NCBI GenBank assembly: GCA_020848995.1 | Contig: JADLHA010000046.1 | Coordinates: forward strand, 1-51,011 | Source of the DNA: Saprospiraceae bacterium | GTDB taxonomy: Bacteria > Bacteroidota > Bacteroidia > Chitinophagales > Saprospiraceae | Direction of reading: 5' to 3' | Length of the DNA stretch: 51,011 nucleotides | In this document: in pieces, positions 29,130 to 38,142 of the stretch | Layout of the letters: each line of letters begins with the position of its first letter | How positions within the stretch are numbered: position 1 is the first letter of the stretch | Translations under genes and position numbers: made by a program | Notes under the pieces: generated by a model | What the model saw: only the letters and a program-made list of their open reading frames with translations | Told to the model about the DNA's origin: nothing | The model's database searches: none

Positions 29130-30716
29130 ATGAGACGACCTATTTTCCCGATTCTCGGGCTGTGGGCAATCCTGCAGTCCGCCACTGCGCAACAAATGGA
29201 GTACCTTTGTGCGTGGGAACCGCCGCAGGGGCAGGCCAGCGCATCCGGCGACAGTTGTCTGGATGTACAGTACATCCTCGACAACTGCATCAAGGTGTAC
29301 ATCCGGTTGAATGTGCACTATTTTGTTGGCGACGACTGCAGCGGCACCCTGCAGCAAACGGGATTGAACCAGGAGACTGCTTACCAAAATACAGAAGCAA
29401 TGATCCGGGCACTCAACCAGCAATTGAACGACAACAAACCCCAGAAGAGGCTGGGCGGCGTTGACCCGCCCTGCATCCCGCTCCGCTTTGTCCTTTCCGG
29501 AGTTTATGTCCATTGCCGGTCTAATGCCGTTGCAGAATTTAACACCACCTTACTCAACGCGGAATTTGGTGTTGACCGGCAGGGAACCGTCAATTTTTAC
29601 ATCGGCCATTTTCCCAACGGTGCAACCGGCGTCGGATACCTGAATGACAACAGCGGTTCCGCTTCGAGTTTCAACCTCTCTACCTGGTGGACGTTGGGCA
29701 ATCTCTATCACGAGTTGGGGCACATATTCGGGTTGAAACACAGCTTTAGCGTCGACGACTGCGATGATACGCCCATTTTTGGGCTAAGCTGGGACAAGAA
29801 CTGCAACGGCATCATTGAGTCTGATATCAATGGCAGACGCAACGAGCGCAACATTCAATGCTGGGGACTGCTCAGTCCCAACGTGGGCCCCGGAGCTCCC
29901 GGGTACGACGACGGCAACGACAATGGCGTCAACGATTGCGAAGAAGTTCCTCCGTGTACACCGAGCCCCTGTTGCTTTGAGGAGAACCTGGACAACAACG
30001 TGATGTCCTATTCTGCTGATAAATCAGCGCTGACGCGGTGTCAGTTGGAAAGGATGCTGCGTGTGATCAGTCAAAGCAAATGCGGCCTCATAGAACAGAT
30101 CGGAGGATGTCCCCCGACAAAGGCATTCATCGACCGTTTGCCCCGGGACCGGGTGGACAATGGGCGCTGCTGTCAGTGCCTGATGCTGGAGGGAAGCTGG
30201 GAAGAGGAATCTTACGAATTTGAACTCTACGAAGTGAATGGTGCCTTGCGCACTCTGGTTTACCAGACCGGCCGCGTGCAGGGACAGGCAACCCGGTTTT
30301 GTTACAAAACCAATGCGGCCTACATCGGCCCTTATCCACTGCTGCGACCGCACACCGCCTACCTGGCCGTGTTGCACACCTTTAATGCATGTTCTGATGA
30401 CGGCTACGAATTTCCCTTTGTCACAGGAAGTGAAGATTGCGAGGTCATTCCTTTTGTCTCCTGGGAAATTGCGCCCAATCCGGTGGAGGACGAATTGCGC
30501 GTTCGCATCGACGGCATGTTTGCCTCAGGAGAGTTGAGCGCAGATGCTTTTCACCTGGGCACACAGACAAACTGGCCGGTGATGGCTCCACGCACACTGG
30601 GTGGCGGAGACCACGAGCTCACCCTGAATACCTCAGGGCTTCCTTCTGGAGCCTACGCACTCATACTCACGAGTGCACAGGGATTGGCAACCTACAAAAC
30701 GTTTATAAAACAGTAA
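29130..30716 (+). CDS. secreted metzincin metalloprotease (pappalysin-like) with T9SS sorting domain
   Basis: A 528-residue exported protease. A signal peptide (FPILGLWAILQSATAQ) is followed by a Cys-rich region and a zinc-protease domain with the extended metzincin motif HELGHIFGLKH (H194, E195, H198, H204). The Met-turn lies in NNVMSYSADKSAL. This matches the M43 cytophagalysin/pappalysin group. A beta-rich module follows, and the C-terminus is a type-A T9SS domain (WEIAPNPVEDELRVRI, GAYALILTS, TYKTFIKQ). It is presumably surface-released and digests extracellular protein. The next gene starts 2 nt downstream, so the two form an operon behind a structured leader. Confidence 0.9.
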   Translation: MRRPIFPILGLWAILQSATAQQMEYLCAWEPPQGQASASGDSCLDVQYILDNCIKVYIRLNVHYFVGDDCSGTLQQTGLNQETAYQNTEAMIRALNQQLNDNKPQKRLGGVDPPCIPLRFVLSGVYVHCRSNAVAEFNTTLLNAEFGVDRQGTVNFYIGHFPNGATGVGYLNDNSGSASSFNLSTWWTLGNLYHELGHIFGLKHSFSVDDCDDTPIFGLSWDKNCNGIIESDINGRRNERNIQCWGLLSPNVGPGAPGYDDGNDNGVNDCEEVPPCTPSPCCFEENLDNNVMSYSADKSALTRCQLERMLRVISQSKCGLIEQIGGCPPTKAFIDRLPRDRVDNGRCCQCLMLEGSWEEESYEFELYEVNGALRTLVYQTGRVQGQATRFCYKTNAAYIGPYPLLRPHTAYLAVLHTFNACSDDGYEFPFVTGSEDCEVIPFVSWEIAPNPVEDELRVRIDGMFASGELSADAFHLGTQTNWPVMAPRTLGGGDHELTLNTSGLPSGAYALILTSAQGLATYKTFIKQ

Positions 30717-30718
30717 TC

Positions 30719-31672
30719 ATGAAAACAACATTGACCTTGTTTGCTTTTTGCTTTCCGGGATGGGTCCTGGCACAGGAACCCCCGATTCTCGAATTGCAAC
30801 TGACATTTGAGGATGCCCGGGGTAACCGCGACACCCTGGAAGTGGGATTCGACACAGCTGCCAATCTCACGTACAACCCCACCTTTGGAGAGCTGGACAT
30901 CGCTACGGCCTTTCAAGGGCCACTGGATGTCAGGGCCGCACACCGCAGCCTGCTCGACATGCCCAGCCATGAGGGCATTCTGAGCAAGCGCATCATTAGC
31001 CATGCAGAAGAAAATGTTCCTCCAAAGTGGTTCGACAAGCCCTGCTACTCCGGAGCACCCATCCTGTTGTTCATGCGTGCGGATCATTTTCCCGTCACGA
31101 TGCGATGGAATCCGGACGCATTTTGGGAAGGACGTGAGTGCACGACCCAAAGTTTTGTGACGCCCGATTCGAGGGTAGAGATTGCGGATCCCATGAGCGC
31201 ATGGATCGGCATTAAGGACAAGCGATTCAGTTGTATGATCAAAGCGGATTACTTTACCGTCAACCTCGATCCCGATTACAGCGCTTCGCATTTCAGCGAT
31301 GTGCCTTACCATTTGGTCCGGAATTTCGGACAGTCTTCCAACGACACCATTTATGGCATGGCTTTGTTTTTCACGGATCAAAAAGCCTTGAGTCCCTGCA
31401 GCGTGTACGTGAATGATTTTCAGGCAAACGGTGAAGCACAAGCCTTGAAGGTTTTTCCCAATCCCGCTTACGATCGATTGCACGTTGACCGGGAGGTTTT
31501 TGCGGGAGCCGACGAAGTGAGCATATGCGATTTGACGGGGAGAACCGTCATTCGGCTTTCCGCGGCGGACGTAACCGGAACGATCGACATTTCATCCCTG
31601 GAAAAGGGTTGGTACTACCTGGCCGCATACAGAGGCAATCAGCGGATCCAAGGGGCAGCTTTTGTCAAATGA
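30719..31672 (+). CDS. T9SS-exported hypothetical protein, partner of the metzincin gene
   Basis: A 317-residue protein with signal peptide MKTTLTLFAFCFPGWVLAQ, a central region of about 200 residues I do not recognise, and a type-A T9SS domain (FPNPAYDRLHVDRE, VSICDLTGRTVIRL, LEKGWYYLAAYRG). Several Cys residues (CYSGAP, ECTTQ, FSCMI, SPCS) suggest disulfides. It starts 2 nt after the metzincin stop, so a functional pairing (cofactor, substrate or inhibitor) is possible but unsupported. I chose ATG 30719 because the longer upstream frame runs through the protease gene and lacks a signal peptide. Confidence 0.85.
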   Translation: MKTTLTLFAFCFPGWVLAQEPPILELQLTFEDARGNRDTLEVGFDTAANLTYNPTFGELDIATAFQGPLDVRAAHRSLLDMPSHEGILSKRIISHAEENVPPKWFDKPCYSGAPILLFMRADHFPVTMRWNPDAFWEGRECTTQSFVTPDSRVEIADPMSAWIGIKDKRFSCMIKADYFTVNLDPDYSASHFSDVPYHLVRNFGQSSNDTIYGMALFFTDQKALSPCSVYVNDFQANGEAQALKVFPNPAYDRLHVDREVFAGADEVSICDLTGRTVIRLSAADVTGTIDISSLEKGWYYLAAYRGNQRIQGAAFVK

Positions 31673-31769
31673 TGAAGATGCTACAAAGGATCTCTTTTGA
31701 GCAAACATCATGACGAAGGGGATTTTCATTTGATGAGGGGCCGTACCTGCGGTCCCGGGGTTAAAAGAA

Positions 31770-31795
31770 ACCGCCTCTGCCGTGGCAGAGGCGGT
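31770..31795 (-). terminator. strong hairpin, terminator-like on the minus strand
   Basis: ACCGCCTCTGC (31770-31780) and GCAGAGGCGGT (31785-31795) are perfect 11-bp arms around a 4-nt loop. On the minus strand the stem is followed by TTTCTTTT, a U-rich tail. The plus side has no T-run. It lies about 100 bp after the T9SS partner gene, so it may end that transcript too, but its tail points left. Confidence 0.6.
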
Positions 31796-32048
31796 CATAA
31801 TCCCTTGTATGAAAATCTCATGAAAAAAGCCAATGGCGGAATTTGGGATGGGGGCTACGCCTCTTTGCTTTTGTTAAGACAAGTATAGAGTGCATTGGGT
31901 TATGGTGCAAGCAAATGCACTGAAAATGGGGGTTTCCACCGATAAAAATCCGGGTTTTTCCCGACGGCCGCCTGCCACAAAAGAGGCCTTTTGGAATGGG
32001 CAGTAAATTAAACGCAGGCCACATGATCGACGTAACGAAGCTGCGGAG
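31796..32048. other. intergenic region upstream of recA with small stems; no gene seen
   Basis: Together with 31673-31769 this makes a 407-bp gap. It contains AGTGCATT/AATGCACT arms (around 31890-31921), an imperfect AAAAATCCGGGTTTTT palindrome (31944-31959), and a CTGCC/GGCAG stem enclosing CAAAAG/CTTTTG near 31972-32006. Short open frames here span the hairpins and look non-coding. With the left-pointing terminator, a minus-strand small RNA is conceivable. Confidence 0.3.
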
Positions 32049-32056
32049 TACATTTG
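32049..32056 (+). promoter_or_regulatory. -7 element TACATTTG of recA
   Basis: A perfect TAnnTTTG followed by C, 23 bp before the recA ATG. No clear LexA-type box is recognised nearby. Confidence 0.6.
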
Positions 32057-32079
32057 CATCTATAAATAATTAGTTTAAT

Positions 32080-33129
32080 ATGTCTAAGGAAAGGGAAGAA
32101 AAGCTGAAAGCGCTGGCGCTCACGGTCGACCGCCTCGAAAAAACATACGGGAAGGGAAGCATCATGAAGCTCGGCGATAAACCGGTCATGGATGCCGTCG
32201 ATTCGATTTCAACGGGTTCGCTCGGACTGGATGTGGCGCTGGGAATTGGCGGGTTGCCCCGCGGAAGGGTCGTGGAGATCTATGGCCCCGAGAGCTCAGG
32301 AAAAACGACGCTGGCCATTCACGCCATTTCGGAATGCCAGAAGAAAGGGGGGATTGCAGCGTTTATCGATGCCGAACACGCCTTCGACAGGAGCTATGCG
32401 GAGGCACTCGGCGTCAATACAGAAGACCTGCTGATCTCTCAACCGGATAACGGCGAGCAAGCCCTTGAAATCACCGAAAACCTCATTCGTTCGGGGGCAA
32501 TCGACATCATCGTCATCGATTCGGTAGCGGCCCTCGTTCCCAAGAGCGAAATCGAAGGCGAGATGGGTGAATCAAAAATGGGTTTGCAGGCCCGCCTGAT
32601 GAGCCAGGCCTTGCGCAAACTTACCGCCGTTATCGGACGCACCGGCTGCTGCTGCATATTTATCAACCAACTGCGGGAGAAGATCGGCGTCATGTTCGGC
32701 AATCCGGAAACGACGACGGGAGGAAATGCACTCAAATTCTATTCGAGCATAAGACTCGACATCCGACGGACGAGCAACGCGATCAAAGACAAGGACGGAA
32801 ACATCGTTGGCAACCGCGTCAAAGTTAAGGTGGTCAAAAATAAAATGGCACCTCCCTTCCGGACCGCTGAATTCGACATTACCTACGGAGAAGGCATTTC
32901 AAAATCGGGTGAAATCGTCGACCTGGGGGCCGAACTCAACATCATTCAAAAGAGCGGTTCCTGGTTTAGTTACGAAGGCACCAAAGTTGCGCAGGGACGC
33001 GATGCGGCAAAGCAATTCATGGAAGACAATCCTGAAGTTGCGCGCGAAGTTGAAGAAAAGATCCGGGCTAAAATGTCTTCCGGAAAACTCGTCAAAGTGG
33101 AAGAAAACGTCGATGCCGGCGAATCCTGA
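32080..33129 (+). CDS. recA: recombinase RecA
   Basis: A 349-residue RecA that forms filaments on single-stranded DNA for homologous recombination and SOS signalling. The Walker A motif GPESSGKT is at 69-76 and the Walker B-type [10 protein letters not shown] follows. The L1 loop region [12 protein letters not shown], the L2 segment [30 protein letters not shown] and the KNKMAPPFR segment are all intact. Length and termini are normal, with an acidic C-terminal tail. It is monocistronic by appearance, with a promoter just upstream and a terminator at 33256-33293. Confidence 0.98.
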   Translation: MSKEREEKLKALALTVDRLEKTYGKGSIMKLGDKPVMDAVDSISTGSLGLDVALGIGGLPRGRVVEIYGPESSGKTTLAIHAISECQKKGGIAAFIDAEHAFDRSYAEALGVNTEDLLISQPDNGEQALEITENLIRSGAIDIIVIDSVAALVPKSEIEGEMGESKMGLQARLMSQALRKLTAVIGRTGCCCIFINQLREKIGVMFGNPETTTGGNALKFYSSIRLDIRRTSNAIKDKDGNIVGNRVKVKVVKNKMAPPFRTAEFDITYGEGISKSGEIVDLGAELNIIQKSGSWFSYEGTKVAQGRDAAKQFMEDNPEVAREVEEKIRAKMSSGKLVKVEENVDAGES

Positions 33130-33147
33130 AAAAATTTATTTAACCCC

Positions 33148-33177
33148 TTGGAGAATTCAAGATCGGACCTATCTTTG
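33148..33177 (+). promoter_or_regulatory. Bacteroidota promoter TTG-N19-TATCTTTG
   Basis: TTG at 33148-33150 and TATCTTTG at 33170-33177 are separated by exactly 19 bp, a consensus promoter and the best in this window. It begins 18 bp after the recA stop and is followed within about 80 bp by a strong terminator, not by a large gene. Confidence 0.7.
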
Positions 33178-33190
33178 TTTCGCTTTGGAA

Positions 33191-33238
33191 ATGGCCTCAA
33201 AATTGAATGTAGGCAATATTGAGTTGTTTTTTCTCTAA
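33191..33238 (+). CDS. possible 15-residue peptide inside the recA-copA small transcript
   Basis: An ATG 14 bp after the -7 element opens the frame MASKLNVGNIELFFL, ending TAA at 33236-33238, 17 bp before the terminator stem. The peptide ends in a short hydrophobic run. Such a frame could be chance; its placement between promoter and terminator is the only support. Confidence 0.2.
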   Translation: MASKLNVGNIELFFL

Positions 33239-33255
33239 TTCCCATATATATCCGA

Positions 33256-33293
33256 AATAGCGAGATGATAATGTAGTCTCGCTATTCTTTTTT
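33256..33293 (+). terminator. Rho-independent terminator
   Basis: AATAGCGAGA (33256-33265) and TCTCGCTATT (33277-33286) form a perfect 10-bp stem with an 11-nt loop, followed by CTTTTTT (33287-33293). It can end both recA read-through and the short transcript starting near 33184. Confidence 0.88.
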
Positions 33294-33420
33294 GGGGAAT
33301 CTCCACCCCCTACGAAAATTGCCGGAATCAAAGGTCCCCGGCAGGCATTGAACCTGTGCAGACGCAATTTGTTGAATCGTACAAGCCCCGCCCGAATATG
33401 CAATGCTGCGAAGGTGACCC

Positions 33421-35817
33421 ATGCAACAACTAAATGTATCCTGGACTAAAGGCACTGACGAAAATGCCCTGGTGTCGTTGCAAAATATCCGAACTAAATG
33501 GAGTAACCGGATTGTGCTAAAGCTTTCAGGCGATTACCTGCAATTGGAAAGCCCCAAGCTACAGGAATATCTGGATGAACTGTTGAACGACCTCGAAACA
33601 GAGGGCATTTCAATATCGCGGGAGCGGCGTTCCTTCCGGGTGGAAGGGATGTCCTGTGCACAATGTGCGCTGAGCATAGAGCGCTTGATCAGGTCCATTC
33701 CTGGTGTACTCGATGCCCGGGTCAATTATGCCAACGCAATCCTCGATGTCGATTCGATTCGGGGAACCGCAGAATCCGGAGACCTTGAAAAGCTGGCGGC
33801 GGACATGGATTACCGGCTGGTGCCCATCGATGAGAAGGGTGCGGGGACAGATCCGGATGAATCGGAATCTTCGGTGCGTATTGGCAACTTGCGCCGCAGG
33901 GCCACTGCAGCCATCGTCCTCTGCGTTCCCATCGTTGCTCTGGGTATGTTTGCCATGCATTGGAAATGGACGTACTGGATTCTTTGGGGACTGTCTACCC
34001 CAGTCATCTTCTTTCTTGGCAGAGATTATTTTAAAAGAGCGATCGCCTTGGCGCGAAACCGCAGCATTGGTATGGATACTTTGGTGGCCATCAGCTCGGC
34101 GGTGGCTTATGGAACGAGTGTGGCATACCTCATTCTGGGCAAACAGGGAAATGATCATGCTGACGTGGAGCCGGTATATTTTGAATCGGCCAGCGTCGTC
34201 ATCGCCTTCCTGCTCCTTGGAAAGTGGCTGGAGGAAAAGACCAAGGCGCGCACGGGATCGGCCCTTCGGGCGCTGATGCAACTCCACCCCACCTCGGTGT
34301 TGCGCGAACACGGCGACGGGGAATTCGAAGCCATCGATCCGGTGCGGATCCAGGAAGGGGATGTCTTGCTCGCCCGTCCGGGCGACCGCATCGGTGCAGA
34401 TGGTGTCGTCGTATCGGGTGCAACCACGATCGACGAACAAATGATGACCGGCGAATCAATGCCGGTGTTCCGGCAAATGGGCGACTGGGTCACCGGTGGA
34501 ACCGTCAATCTGGATGGCTCCATCCGCTACCGGGCCACACGGGTAGGAGCATCCACGCAGCTTGCACGCATGATCCAATGGGTGCGACATGCCCAATCTA
34601 CAAAGGCTCCCGTACAGCGACTTACTGACCGAATTGCCTCTGTATTTGTCCCTGCAGTGATGTTGCTTGCAGCAATGGCCTTTGTGGTCTGGATGCTCGC
34701 AGATCCGCACGAGGGCTTTGCCCACGGACTTCTCGCCTTTGTCACCGTTTTGGTAGTTGCCTGTCCATGTGCCCTCGGACTGGCGACCCCTACTGCCCTC
34801 ATGGCGGGCATAGGCAAGGCCGCTCGTCACGGCATCCTGGTTCGCGATGCAGAAAGCCTTGAGCGCGCGCGAAAGGCCGACGTCGTCGTATTCGATAAAA
34901 CGGGCACCCTGACCGAAGGGAAACCAGAACTAACGAACGTTCGTTGGTTTACCGGAGAGGAGCAGATCACCAGGAGACTCGGTGCGCTGGCAAGGCAGTC
35001 GGAACATCCCCTTGCCCGCAGCCTTGCCGTCTCTTTTCCGGGGAAGGATGCCCTGCAAGAGGGCATCCTTTCGAATCATCCAGGACTTGGAATAGCATGG
35101 AGTTCGGGGCAGGAGCATCTGTATCTGGGCAGTGAGCGTTTTTACCGGCAGATCAGGGGAACCCAGGCACCGGAGGATGGTGAAACTGGCGCGGCGGGAA
35201 GTTGCGTGCTGTACTTCGGAAAAACGGAACTGTATGCCCGATTCACTTTTCAGGACCGCCTGCGTCCTCAAATCAAAGAGCTGGTTGACCAACTGAAGCG
35301 TTCGGGCATCGATCCCATCATGTTGACGGGAGACCGGGAAGCGGAGGCACAAAGAACGGCCATGGAGGCTGGTCTGGAAACATGGCATGCAGGGCTTCGC
35401 CCCGAAGACAAAATGCACATCATCGCTGGCTTGCAGCAACAGGGCAAAAGGGTGGCCATGGTTGGCGACGGCATCAACGATGGACCTGCGCTTCACCAGG
35501 CTGACCTGAGCATTGCCATGGGACTTGGAACTGACCTCGCCAAAGAAACGGCCAACATGATCCTGCTCGGATCAGACCTGCGCAAGCTTCCGGTAGCGCT
35601 CGAACTGTCCAAAATGACCATGCAGACCATCCGACAAAATCTGTTTTGGGCCTTTATTTACAATGTTGTAGGCATCCCCCTGGCGGCTGGAGTACTGTAT
35701 CCGGGTCTGGGAATTTGGCTTACTCCCATGATGGCAGGGGCTGCCATGGCCTTCAGCAGCGTCAGTGTGGTGCTCAACAGCCTCAGACTGCTCTACCGGC
35801 CTCTGTCGCGACGGTGA
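33421..35817 (+). CDS. copA: copper-translocating P1B-type ATPase
   Basis: A 798-residue heavy-metal pump that most likely exports Cu(I). An extra N-terminal segment (1-70) resembles a degenerate metal-binding domain without Cys. It is followed by an HMA domain with GMSCAQC (C79, C82). The pump core has TGES (343-346), the ion-path motif CPCALGLATP (C448, C450), DKTGT (D492) and GDGINDGPAL. The last helices carry FIYNVVG and MAFSSVSVVLNSL, fitting the YN and MxxSS residues of the Cu(I) class. It starts 128 bp after a terminator, with no clear promoter seen. A near-perfect copy of the 18-bp palindrome lies within the gene, just after the phosphorylation site. Confidence 0.93.
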   Translation: MQQLNVSWTKGTDENALVSLQNIRTKWSNRIVLKLSGDYLQLESPKLQEYLDELLNDLETEGISISRERRSFRVEGMSCAQCALSIERLIRSIPGVLDARVNYANAILDVDSIRGTAESGDLEKLAADMDYRLVPIDEKGAGTDPDESESSVRIGNLRRRATAAIVLCVPIVALGMFAMHWKWTYWILWGLSTPVIFFLGRDYFKRAIALARNRSIGMDTLVAISSAVAYGTSVAYLILGKQGNDHADVEPVYFESASVVIAFLLLGKWLEEKTKARTGSALRALMQLHPTSVLREHGDGEFEAIDPVRIQEGDVLLARPGDRIGADGVVVSGATTIDEQMMTGESMPVFRQMGDWVTGGTVNLDGSIRYRATRVGASTQLARMIQWVRHAQSTKAPVQRLTDRIASVFVPAVMLLAAMAFVVWMLADPHEGFAHGLLAFVTVLVVACPCALGLATPTALMAGIGKAARHGILVRDAESLERARKADVVVFDKTGTLTEGKPELTNVRWFTGEEQITRRLGALARQSEHPLARSLAVSFPGKDALQEGILSNHPGLGIAWSSGQEHLYLGSERFYRQIRGTQAPEDGETGAAGSCVLYFGKTELYARFTFQDRLRPQIKELVDQLKRSGIDPIMLTGDREAEAQRTAMEAGLETWHAGLRPEDKMHIIAGLQQQGKRVAMVGDGINDGPALHQADLSIAMGLGTDLAKETANMILLGSDLRKLPVALELSKMTMQTIRQNLFWAFIYNVVGIPLAAGVLYPGLGIWLTPMMAGAAMAFSSVSVVLNSLRLLYRPLSRR
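34930..34947. repeat. best copy of the 18-bp palindrome (17/18), intragenic
   Basis: CTAACGAACGTTCGTTGG differs from the consensus at one position. It lies within copA, encoding LTNVRW. The gene otherwise appears to favour CTG and CTC for Leu, so the CTA codon here suggests the DNA motif itself may be kept. Confidence 0.65.
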
Positions 35818-35929
35818 CCGACGATCCGGGATTGCCCTCATTTGGCGCCATTCTGCAGCATCGGCGAAGACAACTGTTTTTCTTACATTTAAGCTCAGAA
35901 TTTTTGGCATTTCGAACCCCTGCGCATTT

Positions 35930-36817
35930 ATGCAAACCTCTTCGCAACAAGTCATCGCATTCGAAAAATTTCGCTGGATAGACCTTACCAATCCATCGAA
36001 GCAGGAACTCAAAGAGTTTGCGGCCATCCACGAGCTGGACTGGAACCTCGTGCTCGACAGCCTGCAGCCGGGCCACCTTCCCAAGATGGAAAAACTCGAC
36101 CGGTACACCTTTATCCTGCTGCGTTCCTACACGGCACCCAAAGGCGAACGCATCACGCGCCACGGCGACCTGTCTAACAAAATCGCCTTCTTTCTCAACG
36201 ACGACCGCCTCATCACCGTGCACAGGAAAGCCTTTCATTTTCTCCAAATCGATCGAAGAGATTACGAACACCCGCAACAGCTCTTCCTCGACATTGCCTA
36301 TCAGATGATCACATCCTTTGGAGAACCTGTTGAGGCACAGTCAGAGTTGATCGACCGGTTTGAGCGAAACCTCTTTTTAAAAAGCGACGGGCAGATCCCC
36401 CTCGAAGAATTGTACTTCCAGAAAATCAAAGCACGCATTGGCAAAAAACTCCTCACGCTGACCCAAAGCGTCATGAGTCAGGTAATCGTCAGGGAAAATT
36501 ACCAGACGCAGCTACAGAATCTGCGCGACGAGCTCACGCATTCCATTCTGCTTTACGAGGAAATTCTCGACGACGCACACACCCTGCTGAATACTTATCT
36601 GTCCATTACTTCTAAACGCAGCAACGACGTAATGAAAGTACTCACCATTTTTTCTGCATTTTTTCTGCCACTGACTTTTATCGTGGGTATTTACGGAATG
36701 AATTTCGAAAATATGCCGGAACTTAAATGGGTCAATGGTTATTATTACAGCCTCCTCTTCATGGCTGTCGTTGGATTGTTCATCTACCTTTGGTTCAGAA
36801 GAATGCGCTTTATGTAA
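35930..36817 (+). CDS. corA: CorA-family Mg2+/Co2+ transporter
   Basis: A 295-residue CorA channel. The N-terminal cytoplasmic domain is followed by a long stalk helix and two C-terminal membrane helices (VLTIFSAFFLPLTFIVGIY and YYYSLLFMAVVGLFIYLWF). The selectivity motif GMN is in GIYGMNF, right after the first helix. Mg2+ uptake is the usual role. The ATG at 35930 (MQTSSQQVIAF) is chosen because upstream in-frame codons overlap the copA end and are unlike the family. A TACATTTA sequence near 35885 may be a weak -7 element. Confidence 0.93.
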   Translation: MQTSSQQVIAFEKFRWIDLTNPSKQELKEFAAIHELDWNLVLDSLQPGHLPKMEKLDRYTFILLRSYTAPKGERITRHGDLSNKIAFFLNDDRLITVHRKAFHFLQIDRRDYEHPQQLFLDIAYQMITSFGEPVEAQSELIDRFERNLFLKSDGQIPLEELYFQKIKARIGKKLLTLTQSVMSQVIVRENYQTQLQNLRDELTHSILLYEEILDDAHTLLNTYLSITSKRSNDVMKVLTIFSAFFLPLTFIVGIYGMNFENMPELKWVNGYYYSLLFMAVVGLFIYLWFRRMRFM

Positions 36818-36898
36818 ATTTCAACCGGGGAAAGGGTGAATTCTTTTGCTCTTTGCAGAAAAAACTGCGCTGCAGCTTACAAAATAGTTGAAAAAGGA

Positions 36899-36912
36899 CT
36901 ATAAATTTATAG
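36899..36912. promoter_or_regulatory. 14-bp AT palindrome upstream of the lipoprotein gene
   Basis: CTATAAATTTATAG is a perfect palindrome ending 12 bp before the ATG at 36925. It could be an operator or simply an AT-rich promoter core; the TAnnTTTG pattern is not met. Confidence 0.3.
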
Positions 36913-36924
36913 GAAAATTCCACC

Positions 36925-38061
36925 ATGAATCAGCTCATTAAAGTCTTTACCCTGTGGGGTATTTCAGGGCTCGTCGCTTGTGGTGCGCCGTCTGCCAGCC
37001 ATGAGGGCGAAGGCGAAAGGATGCAAGTTGGTGAGGGCGCGGAGCAAAGCGTGGATCGCGATGCAAATGCACAAAAACCAGGAGCAAAATACCTGAAGTT
37101 GAAGCGATACGACATTGTTGACCGGCAGGGAACGGGTCTCGTTGCGGTCAGTTGTCTGATTCCGGAGCAATGGCAGGTTCGCGATCAGGTGTTTTGGGAC
37201 TACCAGGATGCAACACAGCCTTTGCGTTACCAAGGGCTCTTTCAGGACCCCGGCGGTGCCCTTGCGGTACAGATCTATCCCGATCTGCGGTCTGTGTACA
37301 GCCAGGGACCCATGGGCACCTCGGGATATCCCCCACCGAGGGACGTGTTGTCGGCTCTGCGCGATTTCATAAGTCAGCAAAGGGGCCAGACCGGATTCCG
37401 CGTCATGGAATCCAAAGTGGTTGCACAATCGGGACCCACGGACAATTACATTTCCGGAACTTATTTTCAAACCACGACCCAATCGGGATTCATGCGGATT
37501 GCGTACAACGACCAACAGGGACCTTCCGAAGAGGAGTTTTATGCGCAACTGGAACTCACCAACTCTCTTTCACAGGGAGTGGTTGCTCTGGGCGGGGTCA
37601 TTTGGTCCTTTACCGGCATTTACAGTTGCAAGGCCCCACAGGGCAAACTGGAAAATTCCCGGCAAATTGCTTTGACCCTGAAGTCCTCCAGCAAACTGAG
37701 CCTCCCCTTTTACAACCGCTACATGCAGTTGGTTCAATTCCTGTCGGATGAGTCGTATCGCCGGATTTTTGCAGCGGGTGAAATCAGCAGGATCTTTAGT
37801 CAGACCAGTGCTCAGATCTCGCAAACCATTTCAGACAGCTACTGGCAAACACAGCGCGCCTACGAGCGTTCTAACAACCAGTTCAGCGATTACCTGCGGG
37901 GAGTAGAGCGCTACCAGGACGGGCAGACGCAGGTTCAGTTGCCGTCCGGATATTCCAATGCATGGGTAAACGACCGCGGCGAATACCTCCTCAGTGAAAC
38001 ACAGGCGTTTGATCCCAACAACCAACTTGAAGGAAACTGGCGTGCTCTGCAACGCAGGTGA
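36925..38061 (+). CDS. hypothetical lipoprotein
   Basis: A 378-residue protein of unknown function. The N-terminus MNQLIKVFTLWGISG ends in the lipobox LVAC (C19), followed by a Glu/Gly-rich stretch typical of exported Bacteroidota lipoproteins. The body contains SCLIPEQWQVRDQVFWDY and SFTGIYSCKAPQ, suggesting a globular ligand-binding or enzyme-like fold I cannot name. A Gln-rich region (FSQTSAQISQTISDSYWQTQ) lies near the C-terminus. It stands alone between corA and a convergent T9SS gene. Confidence 0.8.
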   Translation: MNQLIKVFTLWGISGLVACGAPSASHEGEGERMQVGEGAEQSVDRDANAQKPGAKYLKLKRYDIVDRQGTGLVAVSCLIPEQWQVRDQVFWDYQDATQPLRYQGLFQDPGGALAVQIYPDLRSVYSQGPMGTSGYPPPRDVLSALRDFISQQRGQTGFRVMESKVVAQSGPTDNYISGTYFQTTTQSGFMRIAYNDQQGPSEEEFYAQLELTNSLSQGVVALGGVIWSFTGIYSCKAPQGKLENSRQIALTLKSSSKLSLPFYNRYMQLVQFLSDESYRRIFAAGEISRIFSQTSAQISQTISDSYWQTQRAYERSNNQFSDYLRGVERYQDGQTQVQLPSGYSNAWVNDRGEYLLSETQAFDPNNQLEGNWRALQRR

Positions 38062-38142
38062 GGTGTAACACACCACGCCACAGTTAATGCAATTGCAGCG
38101 TGGAACTGCAATTGAAAAACCGGAAATGGAACTCGTCCGGAC

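Larger units (their letters stand above)
33184..33293 (+). ncRNA. candidate small RNA (about 110 nt) between recA and copA
   Basis: The interval runs from the start site predicted by the consensus promoter at 33148-33177 to the terminator T-run at 33293. Promoter and intrinsic terminator frame about 110 nt with no large gene, the classic layout of an independent small RNA. It also contains a 15-codon frame (33191-33238), so it could be a short mRNA or a leader that attenuates copA. I recognise no family. Confidence 0.45.

Noticed and set aside
31697-31888. A 63-codon plus-strand frame after the T9SS partner gene
   Set aside because: It runs straight through the perfect 11-bp hairpin and has no start context or recognisable protein features.
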